Below the pieces are notes generated by a model that was not told the DNA's origin, made no database searches, and worked only from the letters and a program-made list of their open reading frames with translations. A DNA stretch of 64,000 bases from Micromonospora craniellae (GTDB lineage: Bacteria > Actinomycetota > Actinomycetes > Mycobacteriales > Micromonosporaceae): assembly GCF_014764405.1 (NCBI RefSeq), contig NZ_CP061725.1, positions 4,836,001-4,900,000 of the forward strand, read 5' to 3'. Within the stretch, counting starts at the first letter, position 1, and each line of letters begins with the position of its first letter. The translations under genes and the position numbers were made by a program. This document shows positions 17,457 through 26,195 of this stretch, piece after piece.

Positions 17457-17930
17457 TTGTCCATCGAGATCGCCAACGAGTCCGGTGTCGAGGTCGACAC
17501 CGACGCCGTGCTCGCCGTCGCCCGGCACGCGCTCGACGAGATGGGGGTCAACCCCCTCGCCGAACTCTCCGTGCTGCTGGTCGACATCGACTACATGACC
17601 GAGCTGAACCATCGCTGGATGGGCGGCGACGGTCCCACCGACGTGCTCGCGTTCCCCATGGACGAGGGCAGCGTCGACCACGGGCCGGGGGAGAACTCCG
17701 CCGCCGGTGGCGAGCCGGCCCTGCTCGGTGACATCGTGCTCTGCCCGGAGGTGGCGGCGAAGCAGGCCGCGACCGCCGGGCACAGCCCCGCCGACGAGTT
17801 GCACCTGCTCACCGTGCACGGCGTGCTGCACCTGCTCGGCTACGACCACGCGGAGCCGGAGGAGGAGCGGGAGATGTTCGGGCTCCAGGCCCGGCTGCTG
17901 TCCAGTTGGCGGTCGACCCGCTCCCGGTGA
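17457..17930 (+). CDS. ybeY: Endoribonuclease YbeY
   Basis: A 157-residue zinc-dependent endoribonuclease that takes part in 16S rRNA 3' maturation and ribosome quality control. The metal-binding motif H-x3-H-x5-H is HGVLHLLGYDH near residues 119-129; the upstream DVLAFPMD and LLGDIVLCPEV segments are typical. The start is TTG 17457 behind GAGGGAAG, 15 bases after phoH. The stop overlaps the ATG of the corC-like gene (TGATG). It belongs to the phoH-ybeY-corC-era operon. Confidence 0.95.
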   Translation: MSIEIANESGVEVDTDAVLAVARHALDEMGVNPLAELSVLLVDIDYMTELNHRWMGGDGPTDVLAFPMDEGSVDHGPGENSAAGGEPALLGDIVLCPEVAAKQAATAGHSPADELHLLTVHGVLHLLGYDHAEPEEEREMFGLQARLLSSWRSTRSR

Positions 17931-19312
17931 TGGACACTGTGCTGGCCGCTCCCGCCACCGGCCTACCCGACCTGCAACTGCTCGTCTTCGCGGCCGGGCT
18001 GGTGGTGCTCGCCGGCCTGATCGCGATGACCGAGGCCGCCCTGGCCGCGGTCTCCCCGGCCCGCGCCGCCGAACTGGCCCGCGACGGTGCCCGGGGCGCC
18101 CGTACCCTCCAGACGGTCGCCGGTGACGTGGTCCGTCACCTCAACCTCCTGCTGCTGCTCCGGTTGCTCGCCGAGCTGACCGCCACCACGCTGGTGGCGC
18201 TGGTAGCGGTGGACACCTTCGGGGCGGGCTGGCGGGCGGCACTGGTCACCGCCGGGGCGATGACCGTGGTGAGCTTCGTGGTGGTCGGCGTCGGCCCGCG
18301 TACCCTCGGCCGGCAGCACGCGTACGCGGTGGGCCGCTCGGCCGCGCCGCTGGTGCGCTGGCTGGGCCGGGTGCTCAACCCGCTGGCGTCGCTGCTGATC
18401 CTGATCGGCAACGCGGTCACGCCGGGGCGCGGCTTCCGGGAGGGGCCGTTCGCCACCCAGGTCGAGTTGCGTGAACTGCTCGACCTCGCCGAGCAGCGGG
18501 GCGTGGTGGAGCACGGCGAACGGCAGATGATCCATTCGGTCTTCGCCCTCGGCGACACGATTGCCCGTGAGGTGATGGTGCCGCGTACCGAGATGGTGTG
18601 GATCGAGTCGGGCAAGAACCTCTCCCAGGCGCTCGCGCTGTTCCTGCGCTCCGGTTTCTCCCGGATCCCGGTGATCGGCGAGAGCGTCGACGACGTGCTC
18701 GGCATCCTCTACCTCAAGGACCTGATCCGGCGTACCCAGGGCGGGGCCGCCGAGGACCGGCAGCTTCCGGTGGCCGAGCTGATGCGCCCGGCGACCTTCG
18801 TGCCGGAGTCCAAGCCCGTCGACGACCTGCTCTCGGAGATGCAGGCCGCCCGCAACCACCTGGTCATCGTGGTCGACGAGTACGGCGGCACCGGTGGTCT
18901 GGTCACCATCGAGGACATCCTCGAAGAGATCGTCGGGGAGATCACCGACGAGTACGACGTCGAGCGCCCGCCGATCGAGCAGTTGCCGGACGGCGCGGTG
19001 CGGGTCACCGCCCGGCTGCCGGTGGAGGCGCTCGGCGAGCTGTTCGACACCGAGCTGCCGCATGACGAGGTCGAGACGGTGGGTGGCCTGCTCGCCCAGT
19101 CCCTCGGCCGGGTGCCGATCCCGGGCGCCGAGGCGGAGGTGTCCGGCCTCCGGCTGATCGCCGAGGGCACCACCGGCCGCCGCAACCGGATCGACACGGT
19201 GCTGGTGTACCGGGTCGAGCCGTCCGACACACAGGAGAACCCGGGTGGCGAGGCGACGGCCTCCCGGGGCGACACCGACCGATCCGAGGAGAGGCTGCCC
19301 GCCGATGCCTGA
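17930..19312 (+). CDS. CNNM/CorC-type hemolysin family membrane protein
   Basis: A 460-residue protein with an N-terminal DUF21/CNNM membrane domain (about residues 1-190, four hydrophobic segments), two CBS domains (about 200-330, including VMVPRTEMVWIE and HLVIVVDEYGGTGGLVT), and a C-terminal CorC_HlyC domain (about 350-430). Relatives are involved in magnesium or cobalt efflux; the name hemolysin is historical. ATG 17930 overlaps the ybeY stop. The orthologous position in mycobacteria is Rv2366c, between ybeY and the Rv2365c/era pair. The C-terminal tail is acidic and variable. Confidence 0.9.
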   Translation: MDTVLAAPATGLPDLQLLVFAAGLVVLAGLIAMTEAALAAVSPARAAELARDGARGARTLQTVAGDVVRHLNLLLLLRLLAELTATTLVALVAVDTFGAGWRAALVTAGAMTVVSFVVVGVGPRTLGRQHAYAVGRSAAPLVRWLGRVLNPLASLLILIGNAVTPGRGFREGPFATQVELRELLDLAEQRGVVEHGERQMIHSVFALGDTIAREVMVPRTEMVWIESGKNLSQALALFLRSGFSRIPVIGESVDDVLGILYLKDLIRRTQGGAAEDRQLPVAELMRPATFVPESKPVDDLLSEMQAARNHLVIVVDEYGGTGGLVTIEDILEEIVGEITDEYDVERPPIEQLPDGAVRVTARLPVEALGELFDTELPHDEVETVGGLLAQSLGRVPIPGAEAEVSGLRLIAEGTTGRRNRIDTVLVYRVEPSDTQENPGGEATASRGDTDRSEERLPADA

Positions 19313-19682
19313 GTCACCCGCCGTACCGACCGCCCTGCCCGCCGACGCCGAGTTGAGCGCCGAGGACGGCAAGCTGGTCATCCTCGCCCGGGGTGCCCGG
19401 GGGCGGGTGGGTGCCGTGGAGGGAGCGGCCGTACGGGACCAGGACGGTCGCACGTACGCGGCGGCAAGCGTGTCGCTGCCCTCGCTGACGATCACCGCGC
19501 TCCAGTTGGCGGTCGCTTCGGCGGCTGCGGCGGGCGCCACCCGGCTGGAGGCCGCTGTGGTGGTGACCGAGGCGTCCACCCTGGACGGCGCCGGCTACGC
19601 GGCCGTACGCGACCTGGCCACCGAAGCCCCGGTCCACCTCGCCGCCCCCGACGGCACGGTCCTCGGCACGGTCACCGCATGA
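19305..19682 (+). CDS. Conserved actinobacterial protein, cytidine deaminase-like
   Basis: A 125-residue protein found between corC and era in many Actinobacteria, at the place of Rv2365c in mycobacteria. Sequences of this kind are sometimes annotated as cytidine deaminase-like. The stretch RTYAAASVSLPSLTITALQLAVASAAAAGA resembles the deaminase fold, but the zinc ligands (H/C-A-E and P-C-x2-C) are not visible, so catalysis is unlikely. It overlaps the corC stop by eight bases and ends in ATGA with era, so all are cotranslated. Function unknown. Confidence 0.8.
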   Translation: MPESPAVPTALPADAELSAEDGKLVILARGARGRVGAVEGAAVRDQDGRTYAAASVSLPSLTITALQLAVASAAAAGATRLEAAVVVTEASTLDGAGYAAVRDLATEAPVHLAAPDGTVLGTVTA

Positions 19683-20608
19683 GCGAGCGGAGTGCCGGCC
19701 CGGGTGAGCGGAGTGCTGGCCCGGGTGAGCGGGCCTACCGGGCCGGGTTCGCCTGTTTCGTGGGGCGGCCGAACGCGGGCAAGTCCACGCTGACCAACGC
19801 GATCGTCGGCCAGAAGATCGCCATCACCTCGAACAAGCCGCAGACCACCCGGCACGTCATCCGCGCGGTGCTGCACCGGACGGACTCGCAGTTGGTGCTG
19901 GTCGACACGCCGGGCCTGCACCGGCCGCGGACGTTGCTGGGAGAGCGGCTCAACGACCTGGTGCGGCAGACCTGGAGCGAGGTCGACGTGATCGGCCTGT
20001 GTATCCCGGCGGACGAGCCGGTCGGTCGTGGTGACCGGTTCATCACCGGGGAGCTGGCCGAGTTGAAGGCGACCGTGCTGGCGGTGGTCACCAAGACCGA
20101 CCTGGTCGACAAGAAGCGGCTGGCCGAGCAGTTGCTGGCCGTCAGTGAGCTGGGCGAGTTCGCGGAGGTGGTGCCGGTCAGCGCGGTCTCCGGGCACCAG
20201 GTGGACACCCTGGTCGAGGTGATGACGGGTTATCTCCCCGAGTCCCCGCAGCTCTATCCGGACGACATGCTCACCGACGACCCGGAGCAGGTGCTGGTCG
20301 CCGAGCTGATCCGGGAGGCGGCGCTGGAGGGCGTACGCGACGAACTGCCGCACTCCATCGCCGTGGTGGTGGAGGAAATGATCCCCGAGGGCCGTCTGAT
20401 GAAGATCTACGCCGATGTGTACGTCGAGCGGTCGAGCCAGAAGGCGATCGTGATCGGGCACCGGGGCGCTCGGCTCAAGGCGGTGGGCACCGCCGCCCGG
20501 CGGCAGATCGAGGAGCTGTTGGGTACCAAGATCTATCTCGACCTGCATGTCCGGGTGGCCAAGGACTGGCAGCGCGATCCGAAGCAGTTGCGCAAGCTCG
20601 GGTTCTGA
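19679..20608 (+). CDS. era: GTPase Era
   Basis: A 309-residue ribosome-assembly GTPase that binds the 3' end of 16S rRNA. G motifs are G1 GRPNAGKST, G3 DTPG, G4 TKTD; the C-terminal KH domain contains VIGHRGARLKAVGTAARRQIE. The first 18 residues are unusual: a 21-bp tandem duplication (19685-19705, 19706-19726) encodes ERSAGPG twice before the core starts at YRAGFACFVG. This start begins ATGAGCGAGCGG, the same word as the mini-ORF starts near 37.4 kb. The ATG overlaps the preceding stop. Confidence 0.96.
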   Translation: MSERSAGPGERSAGPGERAYRAGFACFVGRPNAGKSTLTNAIVGQKIAITSNKPQTTRHVIRAVLHRTDSQLVLVDTPGLHRPRTLLGERLNDLVRQTWSEVDVIGLCIPADEPVGRGDRFITGELAELKATVLAVVTKTDLVDKKRLAEQLLAVSELGEFAEVVPVSAVSGHQVDTLVEVMTGYLPESPQLYPDDMLTDDPEQVLVAELIREAALEGVRDELPHSIAVVVEEMIPEGRLMKIYADVYVERSSQKAIVIGHRGARLKAVGTAARRQIEELLGTKIYLDLHVRVAKDWQRDPKQLRKLGF

Positions 20609-20779
20609 CCTGTCCCGATCAGGGCGGGGCGAAATGGACGACGGGCACCGGAGAGGCTGATCGGTACCGGTCAGGCATATGGGAAGTTTCACTATCCCGG
20701 TGGGTCGTTGGTCGTTTCCGTGACGCGCCCCGGAGGGTAGGGAGGGTATGCCTCCGCCCCCGGACATAGATGAAGGCTG

Positions 20780-21922
20780 ATGCGAAACCGTTACCTTGAC
20801 CTGTTGCGTGCACTGGCCATCGTGCGGGTCGTCGTCTACCACGTCACCGGCTGGGCCTCGCTGACCGTGCTGTTCCCGGCGATGTCGGTGATGTTCGCGA
20901 TGGCCGGATCGCTGATGGCCGCCACGTTGTACCGGGTCGGGCCGTCGGCGGTGGGGCGACGGCTACGGCGGCTGCTGCCGTCGCTCTGGGTGGTCGCGGC
21001 GATCTTCGTGCCGGCGATGCTGTTCACCGGGCTGCCGTTGACCCCGAAGGTGCTGCTCTGGCTGTTCCCGGTCGCCGACCCGCCGGCGAACTACTGGGGC
21101 GCGCTCGCGCTGAGCCCGATCTGGTACCTGCGCGACTACCTCTGGTTCGTGCTCGCCTCGCCGATCGCCATCTGGCTGTTCCGGCGGTTCCCGCTGCCCA
21201 CCCTGCTCGCCCCCTACTGCCTGCTGATCTCCATCGAGCTCGGCATCTACGAGAACCCGCACGGCGTGCTGCGCGAGTTCGGCCTCTACTTCGGGGCCTG
21301 GCTGCTGGGCTTCGCCCACCAGGCGGGCATGCTGCGCCGGATGGCGAACCGGGTGCTGGTGCCGGTCGTCCTGCTGCTCGCGGCGACCGGCGGCGCCTGG
21401 ATCCTGGCCAACCCCGGGCCGCGCGGTTACGACCTGAACGACATCCCACTCGGCAACGCCCTCTGGTCGGCCGCGTTCATCCTGGTGGCGCTCGGTCGGG
21501 CCCCGTCGGGCGCGGCCTGGGTGGACCGCAACGAGCTGGTCGGTCGCGCGGTCACCGTGCTGAACCGCCGGGCGTTGACGGTGTACCTGTGGCACATGGC
21601 CTTCGTGGTCGCGCTCACGCCGCTGGTGGACGTGGTGGGCTGGTCGCACCAGAACCTGTTGGGTCAGGCCATCCGGGTGGCGTTGGTCTTCGTCCTTGTG
21701 GGCGTGGTGACCGCTGCGTTCGGCTGGGTCGAGGACGTGGCGGCGCAGCGCCCGCCCGAGCTGATCCCCGGTGGGCGCCCCACGCCGCCCGCCGGGGGTC
21801 AGCGGGACGTGACGGCGAGGTCGCCGCTACCGGTCGCGACGTCGAGCACGACCGTGGCGGACGGGTCGTGCGGTACGCCCACGTCGGCCGTGCCGGAGCC
21901 GACCGTCGAGCGCACCTGGTAG
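20780..21922 (+). CDS. Acyltransferase 3 family membrane protein
   Basis: A 380-residue integral membrane acyltransferase (Acyl_transf_3). It has about ten hydrophobic segments and the family start YLDLLRALAIVRVVVYHV, with the conserved Arg and His; a later YLWHMAFVV segment is also typical. Such enzymes O-acylate sugars, lipids or antibiotics; the substrate here is unknown. The last 40 codons, after FGWVEDVAAQRPPEL, overlap the convergent DUF4097 frame by 124 bases and look like read-through sequence, so the natural stop may have been lost. About 170 bases with no recognised signal precede it. Confidence 0.82.
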   Translation: MRNRYLDLLRALAIVRVVVYHVTGWASLTVLFPAMSVMFAMAGSLMAATLYRVGPSAVGRRLRRLLPSLWVVAAIFVPAMLFTGLPLTPKVLLWLFPVADPPANYWGALALSPIWYLRDYLWFVLASPIAIWLFRRFPLPTLLAPYCLLISIELGIYENPHGVLREFGLYFGAWLLGFAHQAGMLRRMANRVLVPVVLLLAATGGAWILANPGPRGYDLNDIPLGNALWSAAFILVALGRAPSGAAWVDRNELVGRAVTVLNRRALTVYLWHMAFVVALTPLVDVVGWSHQNLLGQAIRVALVFVLVGVVTAAFGWVEDVAAQRPPELIPGGRPTPPAGGQRDVTARSPLPVATSSTTVADGSCGTPTSAVPEPTVERTW

Positions 21923-22500
21923 GCGCCGTCCGGCACGGTCAGGTCGACGTTGCCGCTGGACGCGTGCGCGCGGACGGAGGCGGGTCGGTCCAGCTCGACG
22001 GTGACGTTGCCGGACCGGGCCTCCGCGTCCACCTCGCCTTCGAGCCGGTTCGCGGTGATGTCGCCCGATCCGCTGCGCAGCACGACCGGCTCCGTCACGT
22101 CGTACACCTCGATGTTGCCGGAGCCGGACTCCACCCGGACGCCTCCGGCGGCGCCGGCCACCCGGACGTCGCCGGCGCCGACCGTGACCTCCACCGGGCC
22201 GACCCGGCTCAGATCGACCTCGCCGGAGCCGGTCTCGCCTCGCACGCTGCCCCCCTCACCGGCGGTGACCTCGTAGGAGACGCTGCACCGGTTGCCACAG
22301 GAGGTGTCCAGCACCAGTTCCGTGCCGGTGATCTCGTACGTCGTCTGCGGCTGGTTGCCCTGGTAGCGCACCACGCGCTTGATGCGGACGCCGTCCACCC
22401 CACCGTCGGCCCGGACCGTCACGTCACCGGCACCGGGCAGGAGCCGGATCGCGGTGATCTGGACGGACTCGGCTCGCTGACCCCGAGCGGACCCTGAGAT
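21799..22500 (-). pseudogene. DUF4097 beta-solenoid protein, 5' end missing
   Basis: The minus strand encodes a DUF4097-type repetitive beta protein: successive strands such as GSGEVDLSRVG, GAGDVRVAGAAG, SGSGNIEVYD, SGSGDITANRLEG and ARSGNVTVELD, ending in GSGDLAVTSR. Homologues normally begin with a lipoprotein signal or a short leader. Here the frame is open upstream but no ATG, GTG or TTG occurs before the domain starts; the region runs straight into recO on the other strand. Either translation starts inside the domain, at a GTG near 22420, or the 5' end has been lost. Called a remnant for that reason. Confidence 0.6.
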
Positions 22501-22548
22501 CCGACCCGGGTGCAGACCCGAACTCCGGCGGGGAGGGAGAATGACGCG

Positions 22549-23391
22549 ATGCCCGGGTACCGCCGACAGCTCTACCGCGACGACGCGGTGGTGCTGCGTG
22601 TGCAGAAACTCGGCGAGTCGGACCGGATCATCACCCTGCTCACCCGGCGACACGGCCGGCTGCGCGCGGTCGCCCGGGGGGTACGCCGGACCACCTCGAA
22701 GTTCGGCGCCCGGCTGGAACCCTTCGGTCACGTCGACCTGCAACTCGCCGGTGACCCCAAGGGCGAGCTGGGCAGTTCGCTGCACAGCGTCAGCCAGGTC
22801 GAGGGGATCGACCTGTACGGCAAGCGGTTCCTCGGTGACTATCCCCGCTACACCGCGGCCAGCGCCATCGCCGAGACCGCCGAACGACTCACCCCGGTGG
22901 AGCGGGAGCCGTCGCTGCGGCTGTTCCAGCTCACCCTGGGCGCGTTGAAGGCACTGGCCGAGGGCGCTCACGCGACGACCCTGGTGCTCGACGCGTACCT
23001 GCTGCGCGGCATGGCGCTGGCCGGCTGGGCGCCGGCGCTCACCGCCTGCGCGGTCTGCGGCACCCCTGGGCGGCACCGGGCCTTCTCCGTGCCGGCCGGT
23101 GGCGCGGTCTGCCCGGACTGCCGCCCGCCCGGCGCGGCCCATCCCGCCCCGGCCACCATCGACCTGATGTCGGCCCTGACCACCGGTGACTGGCGGGTCG
23201 CCGATGCCACCGACACCGGCGTACGCCGGGAATGCAGTGGCCTGGTCGCGGCGCACCTGCAGTGGCACCTGGAGCGCGCGTTACGCTCGCTGCCGCTGGT
23301 CGACCGGGGCGGCCCGGTCACCGGCACGGTCCGGCCCGGTGGCGGGCGCGCCGGGGCGGCCCCGCCGCGCGACGCGGCCGGCGAGGGCTGA
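22549..23391 (+). CDS. recO: DNA repair protein RecO
   Basis: A 280-residue recombination mediator that helps load RecA with RecF and RecR. The N-terminal OB-fold starts YRRQLYRDDAVVLRVQKLGESDRIITLLTR-like sequence, followed by the VARGVRRTTSKFGARLEPF segment. The helical domain holds the zinc-type cysteines CAVCG and CPDC. ATG 22549 is the family start; GGGAGGGAG lies about 9 bases upstream. The C-terminus has a variable Gly/Ala tail. era-recO-uppS order is conserved in Actinobacteria, here interrupted by the acyltransferase and DUF4097 pair. Confidence 0.95.
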   Translation: MPGYRRQLYRDDAVVLRVQKLGESDRIITLLTRRHGRLRAVARGVRRTTSKFGARLEPFGHVDLQLAGDPKGELGSSLHSVSQVEGIDLYGKRFLGDYPRYTAASAIAETAERLTPVEREPSLRLFQLTLGALKALAEGAHATTLVLDAYLLRGMALAGWAPALTACAVCGTPGRHRAFSVPAGGAVCPDCRPPGAAHPAPATIDLMSALTTGDWRVADATDTGVRRECSGLVAAHLQWHLERALRSLPLVDRGGPVTGTVRPGGGRAGAAPPRDAAGEG

Positions 23392-23432
23392 CGCCCGACC
23401 AGGCGTCGATGGAGTCGAGCAGGGAGAGCTGA

Positions 23433-24245
23433 GTGATCCGATCCACCAGGGCCGTCCGGCGCGCGCCGGTGCCGCCGACGCCGCACCCGTCGGGCGCCCG
23501 ACCTCCGGCGCTCCCGCCGGAGGCGGTGCCCCGGCACGTCGCCGTGGTGATGGACGGCAACGGTCGCTGGGCCAAGGAGCGCGGACTGCCCCGCACCAAG
23601 GGCCACGAGGCGGGGGAGTACTCCCTCTTCGACACCGTCGAGGGCGCCATCGAGATGGGCATCCCCTACCTGTCGGCGTACGCGTTCTCCACCGAGAACT
23701 GGCGGCGCTCGCCCGACGAGGTGCGTTTCCTGATGGGCTTCAACCGGGACGTCATCCGTCGCCGCCGCGACCAGCTCGTCGACCTCGGGGTGCGGGTGGT
23801 GTGGTCCGGTCGGGCCGGACGGCTGTGGAAGAGCGTCATCTCCGAGTTGCAGACTGCCGAGGAGATGTCCCGGGGCAACTCGACGCTGACTCTGCAGTTC
23901 TGCGTCAACTACGGCGGGCAGGCGGAGATCGCCGACGCCGCCGCCGCGATCGCCCGGGACGTGGCCGCCGGCCGGTTGGACCCGGGCAAGGTCAACGAGA
24001 AGACCGTCGAGCGGTACCTGTACCACCCGGAGGTGCCCGAGGTGGACCTGTTCCTGCGGCCCTCCGGCGAGCAGCGCACCTCGAACTTCATGCTCTGGCA
24101 GAGCGCGTACGCGGAGCTGGTCTTCCTGGACACGCTCTGGCCCGACTTCGACCGCCGCCACCTGTGGTACGCCTGCGAACTGTACGCCCAGCGGGACCGA
24201 CGTTTCGGCGGCGCGCTGCCCAACCCGGTGGCCCCGACCGTGTGA
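23433..24245 (+). CDS. uppS: Isoprenyl (polyprenyl diphosphate) synthase UppS
   Basis: A 270-residue cis-prenyltransferase that makes long-chain polyprenyl diphosphate, the lipid carrier for cell-wall synthesis. The catalytic Asp is in VVMDGNGRWAKERGLPR. The other family blocks are AYAFSTENWRRS, LTLQFCVNYGGQ and FLRPSGEQRTSNF. The first 30 residues are a Pro-rich variable leader; GTG 23433 is the chosen start, after GGGAGAG. It follows recO by 41 bases and probably shares its transcript. Confidence 0.94.
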   Translation: MIRSTRAVRRAPVPPTPHPSGARPPALPPEAVPRHVAVVMDGNGRWAKERGLPRTKGHEAGEYSLFDTVEGAIEMGIPYLSAYAFSTENWRRSPDEVRFLMGFNRDVIRRRRDQLVDLGVRVVWSGRAGRLWKSVISELQTAEEMSRGNSTLTLQFCVNYGGQAEIADAAAAIARDVAAGRLDPGKVNEKTVERYLYHPEVPEVDLFLRPSGEQRTSNFMLWQSAYAELVFLDTLWPDFDRRHLWYACELYAQRDRRFGGALPNPVAPTV

Positions 24246-24246
24246 C

Positions 24247-24272
24247 GCTTAGCGGCCGACCGGACTGGGTAT
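24247..24272 (+). promoter_or_regulatory. Possible SigB/SigF-type promoter
   Basis: GCTT, 16 bases, GGGTAT (24267-24272) lies 38 bases before the start of the small basic protein gene. The -10 element fits the stress-sigma consensus exactly; the -35 is weak. It would give this small gene its own promoter after uppS. Confidence 0.35.
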
Positions 24273-24309
24273 CAGTGTCGTCAGCAGCCACTGACGGAGG
24301 TGAACCCAC

Positions 24310-24495
24310 ATGATGCGCAAGCGCGTTGCCCAGTGGGCGGTGATGGCCGTTGCGGTTCCGTTGGCGGCCGCCGGTGCCCGCCGGCTCAGCCACTCGATGG
24401 AATCCCGGCGGGGCCCGTCCCGGGCCAGTCGCCTGCTCACGCAGGGAGCCGACATGATCCGCCCACAGAAGGCCCGGCGTCGCCGCTTCTTCTGA
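24310..24495 (+). CDS. Small basic membrane-associated protein
   Basis: A 61-residue protein. It starts at ATG 24310 (a second ATG follows at 24313) behind GGAGGTGAACCCAC. It has one short hydrophobic stretch (WAVMAVAVPLAAAGA) and a strongly basic C-terminus ending ARRRRFF. Similar short proteins occur in actinomycetes next to uppS or gnd, but no function is known. The good ribosome-binding site, the possible stress promoter and the terminator right after it support a real gene. Confidence 0.65.
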   Translation: MMRKRVAQWAVMAVAVPLAAAGARRLSHSMESRRGPSRASRLLTQGADMIRPQKARRRRFF

Positions 24496-24504
24496 CGTAC
24501 ACTG

Positions 24505-24537
24505 CGCCGCCCCCGCCTCTCGGAGGCGGGGGCGGCG
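24505..24537 (+). terminator. Hairpin terminator
   Basis: A perfect 15-bp stem (24505-24519 with 24523-24537) with a TCG loop, 9 bases after the small gene stop. Repeat copy 3 follows immediately, giving two stacked hairpins between convergent genes. Confidence 0.8.
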
Positions 24538-24540
24538 ACG

Positions 24541-24596
24541 TGTAAGGAAGGGCCCCCTACTAACGCCTGGTGTATAGCAGGGGACCCCTCCTAACA
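24541..24596 (-). repeat. 56-bp modular palindromic repeat, copy 3
   Basis: This copy is in reverse orientation (centre TAACGCCTGGTGTATA). Read on the minus strand, its half-sites are GGAGGGGTCCCCTGC and GTAGGGGGCCCTTCC. It lies between the convergent small gene and gnd. Confidence 0.9.
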
Positions 24597-24615
24597 CACA
24601 AGACGGCGGGGTGGG

Positions 24616-26061
24616 TCAGGCCGGGGTCTCGGCGCGGTCCGGGGTGGCCCACAGGGTGTGGAAGGAACCGTCGCGGTCGACACGGCGGTAGGTGTGCGCC
24701 CCGAAGTTGTCCCGCAGGCCCTGGATGAGCGCGGCCGGGAGGCGCTGCGCGCGCAGCGCGTCGAAGTAGGCCAGCGACGAGGCGAACGCGGGCGCCGGCA
24801 CGCCGACCCGGGCCGACTCGGCCACCACCCGCCGCCAGCTCGGCACACCGTCGCGCACGGTGTCGGCGAACCATGGTGCCACCAGCAGGGTGGGCAGGTC
24901 CGGCTGCTCGTCGTAGGCCTGCTTGATCCGGTCCAGGAAGCGGGCGCGGATGATGCAGCCGCCACGCCAGATGGTCGCCGTGCCGCCCAGGTCGATGCCC
25001 CAGTCGTACTCGGCGCTGCCGGCGCGGATCTGGTCGAAGCCCTGTGCGTACGCCACGATCTTGGAGGCGAGCAGCGCCCGGCGTACGTCCTCGATGAACG
25101 CCTCGCGGTCGGCGACCTGCCACTTCTCCCCGGAGTCCGGGAACGCCCGCACGGCGGCCTCGCGCTGGTCGACGTGCCCGGACAGCGACCGGGCGAAGGT
25201 CGCCTCGGCGATGCCGGTGATCGGGATGCCCAGGTCGAGGGCGATCTGGACGGTCCACCGGCCGGTGCCCTTCTGCTCGGCCCGGTCCTGCACCACGTCC
25301 ACGAACGCCTCGCCGGTGGCGGCGTCGGTGTGCGCCAGCACGTCGGCGGTGATCTCGATCAGGAAGGACTCCAGCTCACCGGAGTTCCACTCCCGGAAGA
25401 TCTCCGCGAGTTCCGACGGGGTCGCGCCCAGTCCGGCCCGCAGCAGGTCGTACGCCTCGGCGATGAGCTGCATGTCGGCGTACTCGATGCCGTTGTGGAC
25501 CATCTTGACGAAGTGCCCGGCACCGTCCGGTCCCACGTGCTGGCAGCAGGGCTCACCGTCGACCTGCGCGGCGATCTTCTCGAAGATCGGCCCGAGCTTG
25601 CGGTACGACTCGGCCGACCCGCCCGGCATGATGCTCGGCCCCCACAGGGCGCCCTCCTCGCCGCCGGAGACGCCGGTGCCGACGAAGTGCAGGCCCTTGG
25701 TCCGCAGCGCCTCCTCCCGGCGGCGGGTGTCGGCGAAGTGCGCGTTGCCGCAGTCGATGATGATGTCGCCCTCTTCGAGCAGCGGCACCAACTCGTCGAT
25801 CACCGCGTCGGTGGGGCCGCCCGCCTTGACCATGATGATCACCGCGCGGGGGCGCTCCAGCGCGGCGACGAAGTCCGCCAGCGACTCCGTCGGGACGAAG
25901 GTGCCCTCGTCGCCGTGCTCGGCCACCAGCGACCGGGTCCGTTCCGGCGAGCGGTTGTGCAACGCCACGGTGAACCCGTTGCGAGCCAGGTTCCGGGCCA
26001 GGTTGCGGCCCATCACCGCCAGCCCGGTCACACCGATCTGTGCCGTAGCCCGATCCGCCAT
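24616..26061 (-). CDS. gnd: 6-phosphogluconate dehydrogenase, decarboxylating
   Basis: A 481-residue long-type enzyme of the oxidative pentose phosphate pathway: 6-phosphogluconate + NADP+ to ribulose 5-phosphate + CO2 + NADPH. The N-terminal Rossmann motif is GVTGLAVMGRNLARN, with Arg and Thr after it for NADP. Catalytic and substrate blocks include GTGVSGGEEGALWGPSIM, the Lys of HFVKMVHNGIEYADMQ, and the C-terminal RRVDRDGSFHTLW. ATG 26061 gives the family N-terminus. It ends before repeat copy 3 and is transcribed away from 26.2 kb. Confidence 0.96.
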   Translation of the reverse strand: MADRATAQIGVTGLAVMGRNLARNLARNGFTVALHNRSPERTRSLVAEHGDEGTFVPTESLADFVAALERPRAVIIMVKAGGPTDAVIDELVPLLEEGDIIIDCGNAHFADTRRREEALRTKGLHFVGTGVSGGEEGALWGPSIMPGGSAESYRKLGPIFEKIAAQVDGEPCCQHVGPDGAGHFVKMVHNGIEYADMQLIAEAYDLLRAGLGATPSELAEIFREWNSGELESFLIEITADVLAHTDAATGEAFVDVVQDRAEQKGTGRWTVQIALDLGIPITGIAEATFARSLSGHVDQREAAVRAFPDSGEKWQVADREAFIEDVRRALLASKIVAYAQGFDQIRAGSAEYDWGIDLGGTATIWRGGCIIRARFLDRIKQAYDEQPDLPTLLVAPWFADTVRDGVPSWRRVVAESARVGVPAPAFASSLAYFDALRAQRLPAALIQGLRDNFGAHTYRRVDRDGSFHTLWATPDRAETPA

Positions 26062-26195
26062 CCTCGTCGCCACCTTCCGCCGTCTACCTGTAGTGCTGCG
26101 ACGGTATCGCGGTCGGACCCGGGACCGCGCCGTCCCCCCACCGCTGGTCATCAGGTGGTCGCGTAGCGCATGCCGCCGAGGTCGACGGGCCGTCG

